The translations under genes were made by a program, and so were the position numbers. Source: Candidatus Sodaliphilus fimicaballi (GTDB lineage Bacteria > Bacteroidota > Bacteroidia > Bacteroidales > Muribaculaceae). From it: a stretch of DNA of 10,602 bases. Positions within the stretch are counted from its first letter, which is position 1, and the number at the start of each line of letters is the position of its first letter. The stretch lies in contig JAGHTV010000421.1 of NCBI GenBank assembly GCA_018065165.1, positions 1-10,602 on the forward strand. The letters are read 5' to 3'. Shown here one piece after another: positions 1 through 6,553 of the stretch. The notes beneath the pieces are model-generated. The model was not told the DNA's origin, did no database searches, and was given only the letters and a program-made list of their open reading frames with translations.

Positions 1-2
1 TA

Positions 3-1355
3 GAGGCCAAGGTTCCCGAACTCAAGCAAATACAGGCTGCCAACGATAGCACTGCTGTTCAGGATGATCCTGCTACGGCAACTCCATCGCCCAAGGCACA
101 GGCCGATGCCAAGAAGAAAGAGCAAGAGGCCAAGAAGAAAGCCGCTCAAGAGGCTAAAAAGCAGGAACAAGAAGCCAAGAAGGCTGCTGCCGAAGCCAAG
201 AAGAAAGAACAGGAAGCCAAGAAAGCTGCTGCTAAGAAAGAACAGGATGCTAAGCAACGAGCTGCCGAGGAAGAAGCTAAGCGCAAGGCAGCCGAAGCAG
301 CCAAGAGCGAAGAGGAGGCAAGGAAAGCCGCCGAGCAGGCAGGTACCGTAGGCAGTCCTACCGTCATCGACGATAAGAACGAACCTACAGGTGAAGGTAC
401 TGTAGTTGACGATCCTGCTGCTAAACCTGCTCCCGTGACCGAGAGTAAGAATGACGAAAAGGTTGCCGAGGATGCTAAACAACCTCAACCCAACGACCGT
501 CGCCAGCGTGTGCGCGACCGCGACCGTCAGAACAAGCAAGAGACAACCGACGAGAAGAATACTCGTTCGGTACGCGACACTAGGGGCAACGAACGCAACG
601 AGGAGTCTAGGCGTAAGGCCGAAGACAAGCGTCGCGAACTCGCCGAGAAACGCCGTGAGCAGGAGATTGCTCGCGAACAGCAGCGTAAGCAAGAAGAAGA
701 GGCCTTCAAGGACAAGAAGGCTCAGTACGAGGCCGAGGCTAAGCAAGAGCAACAACGCACCAAGGCTCAGGAAAAGGCTGAGCAGAAACTCCTTAAGGAA
801 CACGAGAAGGCTGAGAAGAAGCGTATGAAGGAGCTTGAGAAGCTTGAGAAGCAACGCCAAGACTCTATCAAGCGTGCCGATAAGGAAGCTGATAAACTGC
901 TGGCTAAACTCCAAAAGGCTCGTGAGGACTCTATAGCTCGTGCCGAGCAGGCTCGTGAAGACTCGATTAACGCTGCCGACAAGGCTCGTCTCGATGCTCG
1001 CAAGGCGAAAGAGAAGAGCAAGGCTCAACTCGCTCAAGAGGAGGCTCAAGCTAAGATTGACGCTAAGAAGCAGGCCGAGAAAGACCGTAAGGAGCGTATG
1101 AAGGCTAAGGAGCAAGAGCGTAAAGAGAAAGAAAAGGCTCGCAAGGAGAAGCAGAAGGAGCGTGAGAAGGCTCGCAAGGAAAAAGAGAAGCAACGCAAGC
1201 AAGAGGCCAAGGAACGTGAGAAGGCTCAGAAGGAAAAAGCCAAGGAGCGTGAAGAGGCCCGCAAGCAAAAACAGAAAGAACGCGAGGCTGCTCAAAAACA
1301 ACGCGAGCAGGAACGCAAAGACAAGGCTGCTGCAGCCAAGGCTAACAAGAAATAA
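3..1355 (+). CDS. Lys/Glu/Ala-rich extended-helix protein, 5'-truncated by window edge
   Basis: The reading frame is open from nt 3 to the TAA at 1353-1355, giving 450 visible residues and no start, so the gene begins left of the window. The GTG at nt 435 (visible residue 145) is internal and should not be taken as the start, because the same low-complexity composition runs straight through it. Residues about 33-115 are TolA-like, with repeated EAKK, KKEQ and KAAA blocks. Residues about 116-150 form a Gly/Pro/Asp-rich linker. From about 150 to the end the protein is almost entirely charged. It includes 11-residue repeats of the type REDSIARAEQA and REDSINAADKA near nt 850-1000, then a monotonous run of Lys/Glu/Arg heptad-like units. 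I predict a long coiled coil or single alpha-helix. No enzymatic motif or membrane segment is visible. Any globular N-terminal domain lies outside the window, so I assign no function. It could be the tail of a surface or periplasm-spanning protein. Confidence 0.85.
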   Translation, partial: EAKVPELKQIQAANDSTAVQDDPATATPSPKAQADAKKKEQEAKKKAAQEAKKQEQEAKKAAAEAKKKEQEAKKAAAKKEQDAKQRAAEEEAKRKAAEAAKSEEEARKAAEQAGTVGSPTVIDDKNEPTGEGTVVDDPAAKPAPVTESKNDEKVAEDAKQPQPNDRRQRVRDRDRQNKQETTDEKNTRSVRDTRGNERNEESRRKAEDKRRELAEKRREQEIAREQQRKQEEEAFKDKKAQYEAEAKQEQQRTKAQEKAEQKLLKEHEKAEKKRMKELEKLEKQRQDSIKRADKEADKLLAKLQKAREDSIARAEQAREDSINAADKARLDARKAKEKSKAQLAQEEAQAKIDAKKQAEKDRKERMKAKEQERKEKEKARKEKQKEREKARKEKEKQRKQEAKEREKAQKEKAKEREEARKQKQKEREAAQKQREQERKDKAAAAKANKK

Positions 1356-1368
1356 ACCATATAAACCT

Positions 1369-1410
1369 GGGGCTTCGTCACAATTATGCTGCGAGGCCCC
1401 ATGATTTATA
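1369..1410 (+). terminator. Possible terminator hairpin after the Lys/Glu-rich gene
   Basis: A 9-bp stem, GGGGCTTCG (1369-1377) with CGAGGCCCC (1392-1400), includes one G-U pair and closes a 14-nt loop. It starts 14 nt after the stop codon. The downstream tract ATGATTTATA is only moderately T-rich, so this is a plausible rather than a strong intrinsic terminator. Confidence 0.4.
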
Positions 1411-1421
1411 GGCGATATATG

Positions 1422-1475
1422 TAGCAAACCAGTGTGCTATTGCGTCTAATGGACAAAGTCCATACCCCATGACGC
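1422..1475 (+). other. Structured intergenic stretch with nested inverted repeats
   Basis: Between the terminator-like hairpin and the membrane protease gene there are two more inverted repeats. TAGCA (1422-1426) pairs with TGCTA (1435-1439). A nested element has an outer stem GCGTC (1442-1446)/GACGC (1471-1475) and an inner stem ATGGAC (1449-1454)/GTCCAT (1458-1463) closing an AAA loop. No Bacteroidota -7 box is obvious in 1401-1514. The stretch could be a 5' leader of the downstream gene or an unannotated small RNA. No known riboswitch class was recognised. Confidence 0.3.
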
Positions 1476-1514
1476 TAGAGTCACTGAACTGTAAACTAGT
1501 AACAAACGACAATT

Positions 1515-2066
1515 ATGAGAGAACGCAAAGAAACCATCAATCTGGTAACTGCCAATATTGTATCATTTGTGATACTTGCCGTAGCGGCAATAGCATGCCT
1601 GGTGCCCTACTACCTGATTTGGGGCACCGTATCCAATGGTACCTCAGTTTTCGAAGCTCACCCTATAAAAAGCCTCATATTTTTATTGCTGCTCGTAGTG
1701 GGCATCGTGGTGCATGAACTCATTCACGGCGCATTCTGGGGCATGTATGCCAAGTCGGGCTTTAAGAGCATAAGCTTTGGTGTGATATGGAAGATGCTCA
1801 CCCCCTACTGCCACTGCAGCGAGCCTCTCAAGGTTAAGCATTATGCAATTGGGGCACTTGCTCCGCTCGTAATCCTGGGCATTATCCCTGCCATTGCAGG
1901 TGTGGCATTGCACAGCTTTATGACTGCCCTCTTTGGCGTCATCTTTATCGCTAGTGCTGCAGGTGACATTATGGTGGCTTGGCGACTGCGAAAGGAACCC
2001 GCCGAGAATACAATACTTGACCACCCAACCGAGGCCGGTTACCTAGTTTACGAACCCGAAGACTGA
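1515..2066 (+). CDS. DUF3267-type integral-membrane putative zinc metalloprotease
   Basis: This 183-residue protein has a zincin motif HELIH at residues 67-71 (H67 and H71 as candidate zinc ligands, E68 as candidate catalytic base). The motif sits at the end of a hydrophobic helix (about 52-66), as in site-2-type and DUF3267 membrane peptidases. Other predicted membrane segments are about 13-36, 109-130 and 134-156. The run SAAGD with D151 lies inside the last segment and could supply the third zinc ligand. A Cys/His cluster (C99, H100, C101) lies in the loop between helices. The length, the HExxHG motif and the GD motif fit the DUF3267 family (putative zincin peptidase), whose substrates are generally unknown. 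There is no signal peptide, and the start follows an A-rich leader. It lies 159 nt after the preceding gene with a hairpin between, so it is probably transcribed separately. The family call is good. Peptidase activity is inferred from the motif. Confidence 0.75.
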   Translation: MRERKETINLVTANIVSFVILAVAAIACLVPYYLIWGTVSNGTSVFEAHPIKSLIFLLLLVVGIVVHELIHGAFWGMYAKSGFKSISFGVIWKMLTPYCHCSEPLKVKHYAIGALAPLVILGIIPAIAGVALHSFMTALFGVIFIASAAGDIMVAWRLRKEPAENTILDHPTEAGYLVYEPED

Positions 2067-2108
2067 TAACCCTATACCAAACGGTCATTTTATAATCATA
2101 GACAAAAG

Positions 2109-2137
2109 TAGATAAAAGGGACGGTTCTTTTTATCTA
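2109..2137. terminator. AT-rich hairpin after the DUF3267 gene
   Basis: TAGATAAAA (2109-2117) pairs with TTTTATCTA (2129-2137). The inner GGGA/TTCT extends the stem to 13 bp with two G-U pairs and a CGG loop. It lies 42 nt past the stop codon. The T-run is inside the stem and no U-tract follows, so it may be a processing or attenuation hairpin rather than a classical terminator. Confidence 0.35.
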
Positions 2138-2209
2138 GTATTGGCTATGTGTGGTGGTTGTGCTATAAAAAAACAAGTCTGATTATTACCTCGTGTGAGT
2201 ATAAATGGT

Positions 2210-2217
2210 TACCTTTG
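2210..2217 (+). promoter_or_regulatory. Bacteroidota -7 box (TACCTTTG) for the GDPD gene
   Basis: TACCTTTG matches the Bacteroidota primary sigma factor -7 consensus TAnnTTTG. It lies 46 nt before the ATG, which gives a leader of about 40 nt. The -33 position (about 2185-2190) holds only a weak TTA-type match rather than TTTG. Confidence 0.55.
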
Positions 2218-2263
2218 CGATTGAATAAACCTCTAAACACTGATTTTTGAAAGACTCAATACG

Positions 2264-4207
2264 ATGAAAAGGATAACAGTATCAGCATTGTTGCTGCTTG
2301 TGTGTGTTCAGGCATGGGCGTGGAAACCTCTCTTTGTGGGGCATCGTGGTTGCTACCACGGGGTGGAGAATACCGTCGAGGCGTTTCGCAATGGCGTCGA
2401 TGAGTATGGCTACGACGGCCTAGAGTGTGATGTGCGTGTAACGCTCGACGGCGAGTATGTGATAAGCCATGACGACAACACTACCCGCCTGGGTGGCAAT
2501 CTCACCGTGGCAAGTGCTACGCTGGCCCAACTCAAGGCCGAGAAATACACTCAAACCCGTGGCGGAGTCACCTATACGGGCACGATTTGTACCATCGATG
2601 AGTATCTCGACATATGTGTCGAGAAAAATGTGTTCCCTGTTATTGAACTTAAGTCTACCACTGGCATCAACGGCTCTACGATGACCAATTTTCCTGGCTT
2701 GGCCAAGAAAATCATTGACCATGGCCTTGCCGACAAGGTGGTGATACTCACCAGTATGCAGAAGTCGCTAGAGTATGTCAAGACCAACTATCCGCAGTTC
2801 CAAGCTCAATACCTATGTGCTGCCAACTGGTCGGCCAACGCCAGCTGGTGCCGCCACTACGACTTGAACCCTAGCATACAGTCGGGCTACTTCGACATTG
2901 AGACCGTGAACTACTTCCGCCGCTTGGGTCGCAAGGTTGCGGTGTGGACTGTCGATAGCGAGGCCGACTACAAGAAATATGGCAATATGGGTGTATATAT
3001 GATGACCTGCAACTACTTGCGTCCAAGCCAGATGCCCGACCTCGAAGAAATCAACTGGGGCAATGTGGGCGACACCCCCGATCCACTGCAACTCAAGTGC
3101 GACACCATGTACAGTTACACCTTGTCGCAAGGCAATCTGCCCACCGACTTCCCCAGTCGCAATGTCAAGAACAGTGCGTACAACACCGCAATGCAGGCAG
3201 TGGTCGTTGATGGCACATTCTATACCAACGACTGCAAGACCCACACGATGCTCGCCTTTGGCCGTGACGGCAGTGTCGCATGCCTCTATCAGGGCACTAG
3301 TGGCACAGGCATTGCCTGCGACGAGGCTGGCAATATGATTCTCAGGGCCGACAGTATGACTACCACACCTTCGCAACTAGTTATCTATCCCAAGGGCAGC
3401 ACGGTGGCTGTTCCTGTTACATTCTCGCTGCTCAACAATGGTCAGACCTACTTCATCAGTGCGTCGGGCAATGTGATGAGCGAGGACGGCGGCTATGTTT
3501 ACTTCTATCCTAAGGGACAAAATCGCGTCAATATGGTCAAGATAGCCCAGGGCAAGTATGTAGCTACCTATGCCAGCGGTGAACTTGGCATGACCGGAAT
3601 GAATACAAGCCTCGTGGTGCCCATCGAGGGCGATACCGCACACTTCGTTTATCAGAGCCGCACAACGGGCATCAACCTCTACAAGAATGGCGACAAGGGC
3701 GAGTATATTACCGGCAGCAGCGGCACCTATGCACCCAGTCGCAATACTAGTGTGGGGTTTGCACAGTTTGAGTTGGGAGGGCACACACTGGCAGTTCACC
3801 CCTCGGGAGGCAATTACAATGGTGGTTTCACCGTGCGTGACATGAGCAGCGACGAGATTGATGTGCTCAACATCGACGAGATGGGCAATGGTGGATTGTC
3901 GTCAAACCAGGCAACAGGCAGTTTTTTCACTGTTGAGCCCATTGACGATACCCACTGCTACCTGTATGTATTCACAATGGGCAACGGCTATGCATGCTAC
4001 CAACTATATGTGGGCGAGCCCTACAACCCCTCAACAGTTACAGGCGATGTTAATGGCGATGGCGTTGTCGATATTGCCGATGTAAACGCCGTCATCGACA
4101 TGATCCTAGGTCTTCAAAACGCTACAGCCGTTGGCGATGTCAATGGCGACGGCAATGTTGATGTAGCCGACATGAACGCTATCATCGACATTGTTCTAGG
4201 CCTGTGA
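2264..4207 (+). CDS. Exported glycerophosphodiester phosphodiesterase with C-terminal dockerin-like pair
   Basis: The 647-residue protein starts with a Sec signal peptide (residues 1-19, cleavage after AWA). Residues about 22-262 form a GDPD domain, which in this family hydrolyses glycerophosphodiesters to glycerol-3-phosphate and an alcohol in a metal-dependent reaction. Visible family residues are H27-R28 in GHRG, E35-N36 (ENT), E54 and D56 (LECDV), H69 (SHDD) and E128 in VIELK. The barrel ends with VAVWTVD near residue 227. Residues about 263-590 are a Gly/Ser/Thr-rich, probably beta-rich extension that I do not recognise. The C-terminus has two 24-residue dockerin-like repeats (594-617 and 624-647) with EF-hand-type loops DVNGDGVVDIAD and DVNGDGNVDVAD. 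The dedicated promoter at 2210 supports a single-gene unit. The protein is predicted periplasmic or surface-exposed, where it could release phosphate or glycerol phosphate from phospholipid head groups or teichoic-acid-like polymers. The enzyme class is secure, but the substrate is inference. Confidence 0.88.
   Translation: MKRITVSALLLLVCVQAWAWKPLFVGHRGCYHGVENTVEAFRNGVDEYGYDGLECDVRVTLDGEYVISHDDNTTRLGGNLTVASATLAQLKAEKYTQTRGGVTYTGTICTIDEYLDICVEKNVFPVIELKSTTGINGSTMTNFPGLAKKIIDHGLADKVVILTSMQKSLEYVKTNYPQFQAQYLCAANWSANASWCRHYDLNPSIQSGYFDIETVNYFRRLGRKVAVWTVDSEADYKKYGNMGVYMMTCNYLRPSQMPDLEEINWGNVGDTPDPLQLKCDTMYSYTLSQGNLPTDFPSRNVKNSAYNTAMQAVVVDGTFYTNDCKTHTMLAFGRDGSVACLYQGTSGTGIACDEAGNMILRADSMTTTPSQLVIYPKGSTVAVPVTFSLLNNGQTYFISASGNVMSEDGGYVYFYPKGQNRVNMVKIAQGKYVATYASGELGMTGMNTSLVVPIEGDTAHFVYQSRTTGINLYKNGDKGEYITGSSGTYAPSRNTSVGFAQFELGGHTLAVHPSGGNYNGGFTVRDMSSDEIDVLNIDEMGNGGLSSNQATGSFFTVEPIDDTHCYLYVFTMGNGYACYQLYVGEPYNPSTVTGDVNGDGVVDIADVNAVIDMILGLQNATAVGDVNGDGNVDVADMNAIIDIVLGL
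4043..4204 (+). repeat. Dockerin-like tag module, copy 1 (GDPD protein)
   Basis: This segment encodes two tandem 24-residue repeats joined by QNATAV and ends at the stop codon. Each repeat has the DxNxDGxxDxxD calcium-loop pattern followed by a short hydrophobic helix ending LGL. The second repeat is identical in amino-acid sequence to those of the two minus-strand copies. The first differs from the copy 2 repeat at two positions (V for I, V for C). The DNA is clearly more diverged from copies 2 and 3 than those are from each other. Confidence 0.85.
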
Positions 4208-4236
4208 CCATAATTTGAAGGGAAATATTGTAAAAA

Positions 4237-4255
4237 ATTCACTAAAATAGTGAAT
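4237..4255. promoter_or_regulatory. Perfect inverted repeat, candidate operator upstream of the HigA-like gene
   Basis: ATTCACTA (4237-4244) and TAGTGAAT (4248-4255) form an 8-bp perfect dyad around AAA. Its right half covers the expected -33 position of the promoter whose -7 box is at 4273-4280. HigA-family proteins commonly bind such palindromes and repress their own operon, so autoregulation is the natural inference. It is GC-poor and lacks a T-tract, so a terminator for the upstream gene is less likely. Confidence 0.5.
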
Positions 4256-4272
4256 ATGTAGCAAGAAATATA

Positions 4273-4280
4273 TATCTTTG
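4273..4280 (+). promoter_or_regulatory. Bacteroidota -7 box (TATCTTTG) for the HigA-like/porX unit
   Basis: TATCTTTG matches TAnnTTTG and lies 53 nt before the HigA-like start. There is no good TTTG at the -33 position, which is occupied by the right arm of the dyad at 4237-4255. That arrangement suits a regulated promoter. It is the only recognisable promoter upstream of porX. Confidence 0.55.
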
Positions 4281-4332
4281 CAAAAAATGTAATATATGTA
4301 CTTTACAAGAACTATCAAATCATTATAAGTAA

Positions 4333-4650
4333 ATGACAGCAAAGGTGATGACACATGTTCCTACACATCCTGGCGATGTATTGAAGGAAGAACTAGAGGT
4401 TAGAGGGATCTCGCAGAAGAAGTTTGCTCAATGCACAGGTATTTCTTATACTATGCTGAACGAAATTCTTAATTGCAAGCGTCCTGTGACCAGTGATATC
4501 GCGTTAATAATGGAAGCTGCACTGGGCATAGATCCCGAGTTGCTCATCAACATGCAGTGTCGTTATAACATGGCTATTGCTCGAAACAAGAGTTCTATGG
4601 TTGCCAGCCTGGAGCAAGTGAGAAAGATGTGTGCTTCGTGGCTTGTTTAA
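4333..4650 (+). CDS. HigA-like helix-turn-helix regulator (orphan antitoxin family)
   Basis: This 105-residue protein follows the HigA addiction-module antidote pattern. It has HPGDVLKEEL at residues 12-21, then an XRE-type helix-turn-helix (about 26-50: GISQKKFAQCTGISYTMLNE followed by CKRPVTSD), and the trailing segment LLINMQCRYNMAIA. In typical members this segment begins with an aromatic residue (FWLNLQ.RYD), which is replaced here by L/I. HigA proteins bind operator palindromes and neutralise a HigB RNase usually encoded just upstream. Here the upstream gap is only 125 nt and holds no toxin ORF, and the next gene downstream is porX, so no HigB is present. It is therefore more likely a solitary transcriptional regulator, perhaps of itself and porX through the dyad at 4237. 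An in-frame ATG at residue 6 is an alternative start. Confidence 0.8.
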   Translation: MTAKVMTHVPTHPGDVLKEELEVRGISQKKFAQCTGISYTMLNEILNCKRPVTSDIALIMEAALGIDPELLINMQCRYNMAIARNKSSMVASLEQVRKMCASWLV

Positions 4651-4674
4651 TTGTTACTGTAATTCAGCAAAACT

Positions 4675-6219
4675 ATGAGTAAGGAGATTATTTTGTGGGC
4701 CGATGATGAGATTGACTTGCTGCGTCCACACATATTGTTTTTGCAAAATAAAGGATACGAGGTTGTGACCGTGACCAACGGTCGCGATGCGCTCGATGCA
4801 CTGGCACGCCAGAACTTTGATCTCGTTATCCTTGATGAGAATATGCCGGGTATCAGCGGCCTCGAGGCTTTGCAGCAAATCAAGATTGCTCAGCCCACTG
4901 TGCCTGTGATCATGATTACCAAGAGCGAGGAGGAGAACATTATGAATCAGGCCATAGGCAGCGAGATTGCCGACTACCTGATTAAACCCGTCAACCCCAT
5001 GCAAATCTTGCTGTCGATAAAGAAGAATCTGCACAGCGAGGCCCTGGTAGAGCAAAAGGTGAGCGGTGACTATCGCCAGCAGTTCATGAACATAAGCATG
5101 CAGATTGACTCTGCTCGCACTATCGATGACTGGTATGAGATATATAATATGCTCGTGCGTTGGGAGCTCACCATCACTAGTGCCGGCTCTAACATGGAGG
5201 ACCTGCTGCTCAACCAGAAGAACGATGCCAACAATGCCTTCTGCAAGTTTGTCAAACGCAACTACGAGGACTGGATGACGAAGGACGAGCACCCACTGCG
5301 TAGCAACGAGGTGTTCAAGCACGCGGTGATGCCATTGCTCGACGCTGGTGAGAAGGGGTGCTTTGTGGTCATCGACAACTTCCGTCTCGATCAGTGGAAG
5401 GTGATAAGCCCCATATTGAGCGACTACTTCAACATTGAGAAGGAACAATTGTACACTACAATCTTGCCCACAGCCACGCAGTATGCCCGCAATGCCATAT
5501 TCTCGGGCCTGATGCCTGTTGACATTGAACGCATGTTCCCCGACCTGTGGGTCGACGAGGACAGCGAAGAGGGCAAGAATGTGAACGAGGCTCCACTGGT
5601 GCAGACCATTCTCGACCGTTATCGCCGCAAGGTGCATTTCTCTTACAATAAGGTTAATGACTCGACTGGTGGCGAAAGGCTGCTCAAGAACTTTGGCACA
5701 TTCAGCAACTTTGACCTTAATGTACTGGTGCTCAACTTTGTTGATATGCTGTCTCACGCCCGCACCGAGTCGCGTATGATACGCGAGTTGGCTAACACCG
5801 ATGTTGCCTATCGCTCGCTCACCGAGTCGTGGTTCCGCAACAGCTATGCCATCGAGCTGTTTAAGCTTATGGCGCGCAATGGTTACAAGGTGGTGCTGAC
5901 TACCGACCATGGTACAGTGCGTGTAAACAACGCCATAAAGGTGATAGGGGAGAAGAATACCAATACCAACCTGCGTTACAAGCTGGGCCGTAACCTGAGT
6001 TACAATCCCAAGCAGGTATTTGAGATAAAGTCGCCCAAGCGTTACGGCTTGCCTAGCCCCAATGTGTCAACGACCTATGTCTTTGCCGCTAACCGCGACT
6101 TCTTTGCCTATCCCAACAACTATAACTACTATGTACAGTATTACACCGATACCTTCCAGCATGGTGGCATATCAATGGAAGAGATGCTTGTGCCACTGGT
6201 GACCCTGTCGCCGAAGTAA
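4675..6219 (+). CDS. porX: PorX-type response regulator with alkaline-phosphatase-superfamily (PglZ-like) effector domain
   Basis: The protein has 514 residues, close to the usual PorX length. Residues about 1-120 form a receiver domain with acidic pair D10-D11, predicted phosphoacceptor D54 (ILDENMPG), T82 and K104 (IKPVNP). A helical linker follows to about 225. The C-terminal domain is of the alkaline phosphatase superfamily with a full set of candidate metal and nucleophile residues: D234 (VVIDNFR), T266/T268 (LPTATQYAR), D357 and H361 (VDMLSHAR), D411-H412 (TTDHGT) and H496 (FQHGG). In Porphyromonas gingivalis, PorX acts with the sensor PorY in controlling type IX secretion, and its effector domain is a zinc-dependent phosphodiesterase acting on oligonucleotides. 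PorX-like proteins are widespread in Bacteroidota, so this gene alone does not prove a functional type IX system here. It lies 24 nt after the HigA-like gene without a promoter between, so co-transcription is likely. A strong terminator follows. Confidence 0.92.
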   Translation: MSKEIILWADDEIDLLRPHILFLQNKGYEVVTVTNGRDALDALARQNFDLVILDENMPGISGLEALQQIKIAQPTVPVIMITKSEEENIMNQAIGSEIADYLIKPVNPMQILLSIKKNLHSEALVEQKVSGDYRQQFMNISMQIDSARTIDDWYEIYNMLVRWELTITSAGSNMEDLLLNQKNDANNAFCKFVKRNYEDWMTKDEHPLRSNEVFKHAVMPLLDAGEKGCFVVIDNFRLDQWKVISPILSDYFNIEKEQLYTTILPTATQYARNAIFSGLMPVDIERMFPDLWVDEDSEEGKNVNEAPLVQTILDRYRRKVHFSYNKVNDSTGGERLLKNFGTFSNFDLNVLVLNFVDMLSHARTESRMIRELANTDVAYRSLTESWFRNSYAIELFKLMARNGYKVVLTTDHGTVRVNNAIKVIGEKNTNTNLRYKLGRNLSYNPKQVFEIKSPKRYGLPSPNVSTTYVFAANRDFFAYPNNYNYYVQYYTDTFQHGGISMEEMLVPLVTLSPK

Positions 6220-6291
6220 AAAGTTAACTGGGTTAAAAGGTTAAGTACTTATTGAGGAATCGAATAATCAATAATTCGAAATAATAACAAC

Positions 6292-6330
6292 AACGCCTGC
6301 TACAATCGTGTAGCAGGCGTTATTTTTATT
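6292..6330. terminator. Strong intrinsic terminator after porX
   Basis: A perfect 13-bp stem (AACGCCTGCTACA, 6292-6304, with 6309-6321) with a 4-nt loop is followed by ATTTTTATT on the + strand. It lies about 70 nt after the porX stop and between convergent genes. On the minus strand it is followed by a moderately T-rich GTTGTTATT, so it may act bidirectionally. Confidence 0.85.
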
Positions 6331-6336
6331 ATTAGG

Positions 6337-6363
6337 TATCAAGCCTCGCGTGGAGGCTTGATA
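6337..6363. terminator. Second hairpin, 3' of the CBM-like gene
   Basis: TATCAAGCCTC (6337-6347) and GAGGCTTGATA (6353-6363) form a perfect 11-bp stem with a GCGTG loop, starting 13 nt after the minus-strand stop codon at 6377. There is no good U-tract on either strand. It may stabilise the 3' end of the minus-strand mRNA, or act with the porX terminator hairpin 16 nt further on. Confidence 0.6.
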
Positions 6364-6376
6364 TTGTAGTCTAGAA

Positions 6377-6553
6377 TTAGAGACCGAGAACGATGTCGAT
6401 GATTGCGTTCATGTCAGCAACGTCAACATTGCCGTCACCGTTTACATCACCAACTTCAGTTGAAGCTTGCAGACCCAGGATCATGTCGATACATGCGTTT
6501 ACGTCAGCGATATCAACTACACCGTCACCGTTGATGTCACCCTTAACACCGGG
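6377..6553 (-). repeat. Dockerin-like tag module, copy 2 (CBM-like protein)
   Basis: This 177-nt block encodes PGVKGD through to the stop codon. By eye about 18 mismatches separate it from copy 3 at 8410-8586, roughly 90% identity without gaps. Similarity stops at the stop codon on one side and just before PGVKGD on the other. The encoded pair of repeats has DINGDGVVDIAD and DVNGDGNVDVAD calcium-loop motifs. Confidence 0.85.

Noticed and set aside
435..1355. Gene starting at the GTG at 435
   Set aside because: The frame is open back to nt 3 with the same Lys/Glu/Ala-rich composition, so the GTG codes for an internal valine of a gene truncated by the window edge.
2813..3799. Minus-strand open frames (187 and 140 codons) opposite the GDPD gene
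   Set aside because: They overlap a well-supported exported enzyme and have no recognisable motifs.
4208..4332. HigB toxin upstream of the HigA-like gene
   Set aside because: The gap is only 125 nt, AT-rich, and contains the operator and promoter; no toxin-sized open frame exists on either side.
4654..5910. 418-codon open frame antisense to porX
   Set aside because: It lies opposite a clear PorX coding sequence with all family motifs. The peptide shows no domain, signal peptide or promoter, and fits a shadow caused by codon bias.
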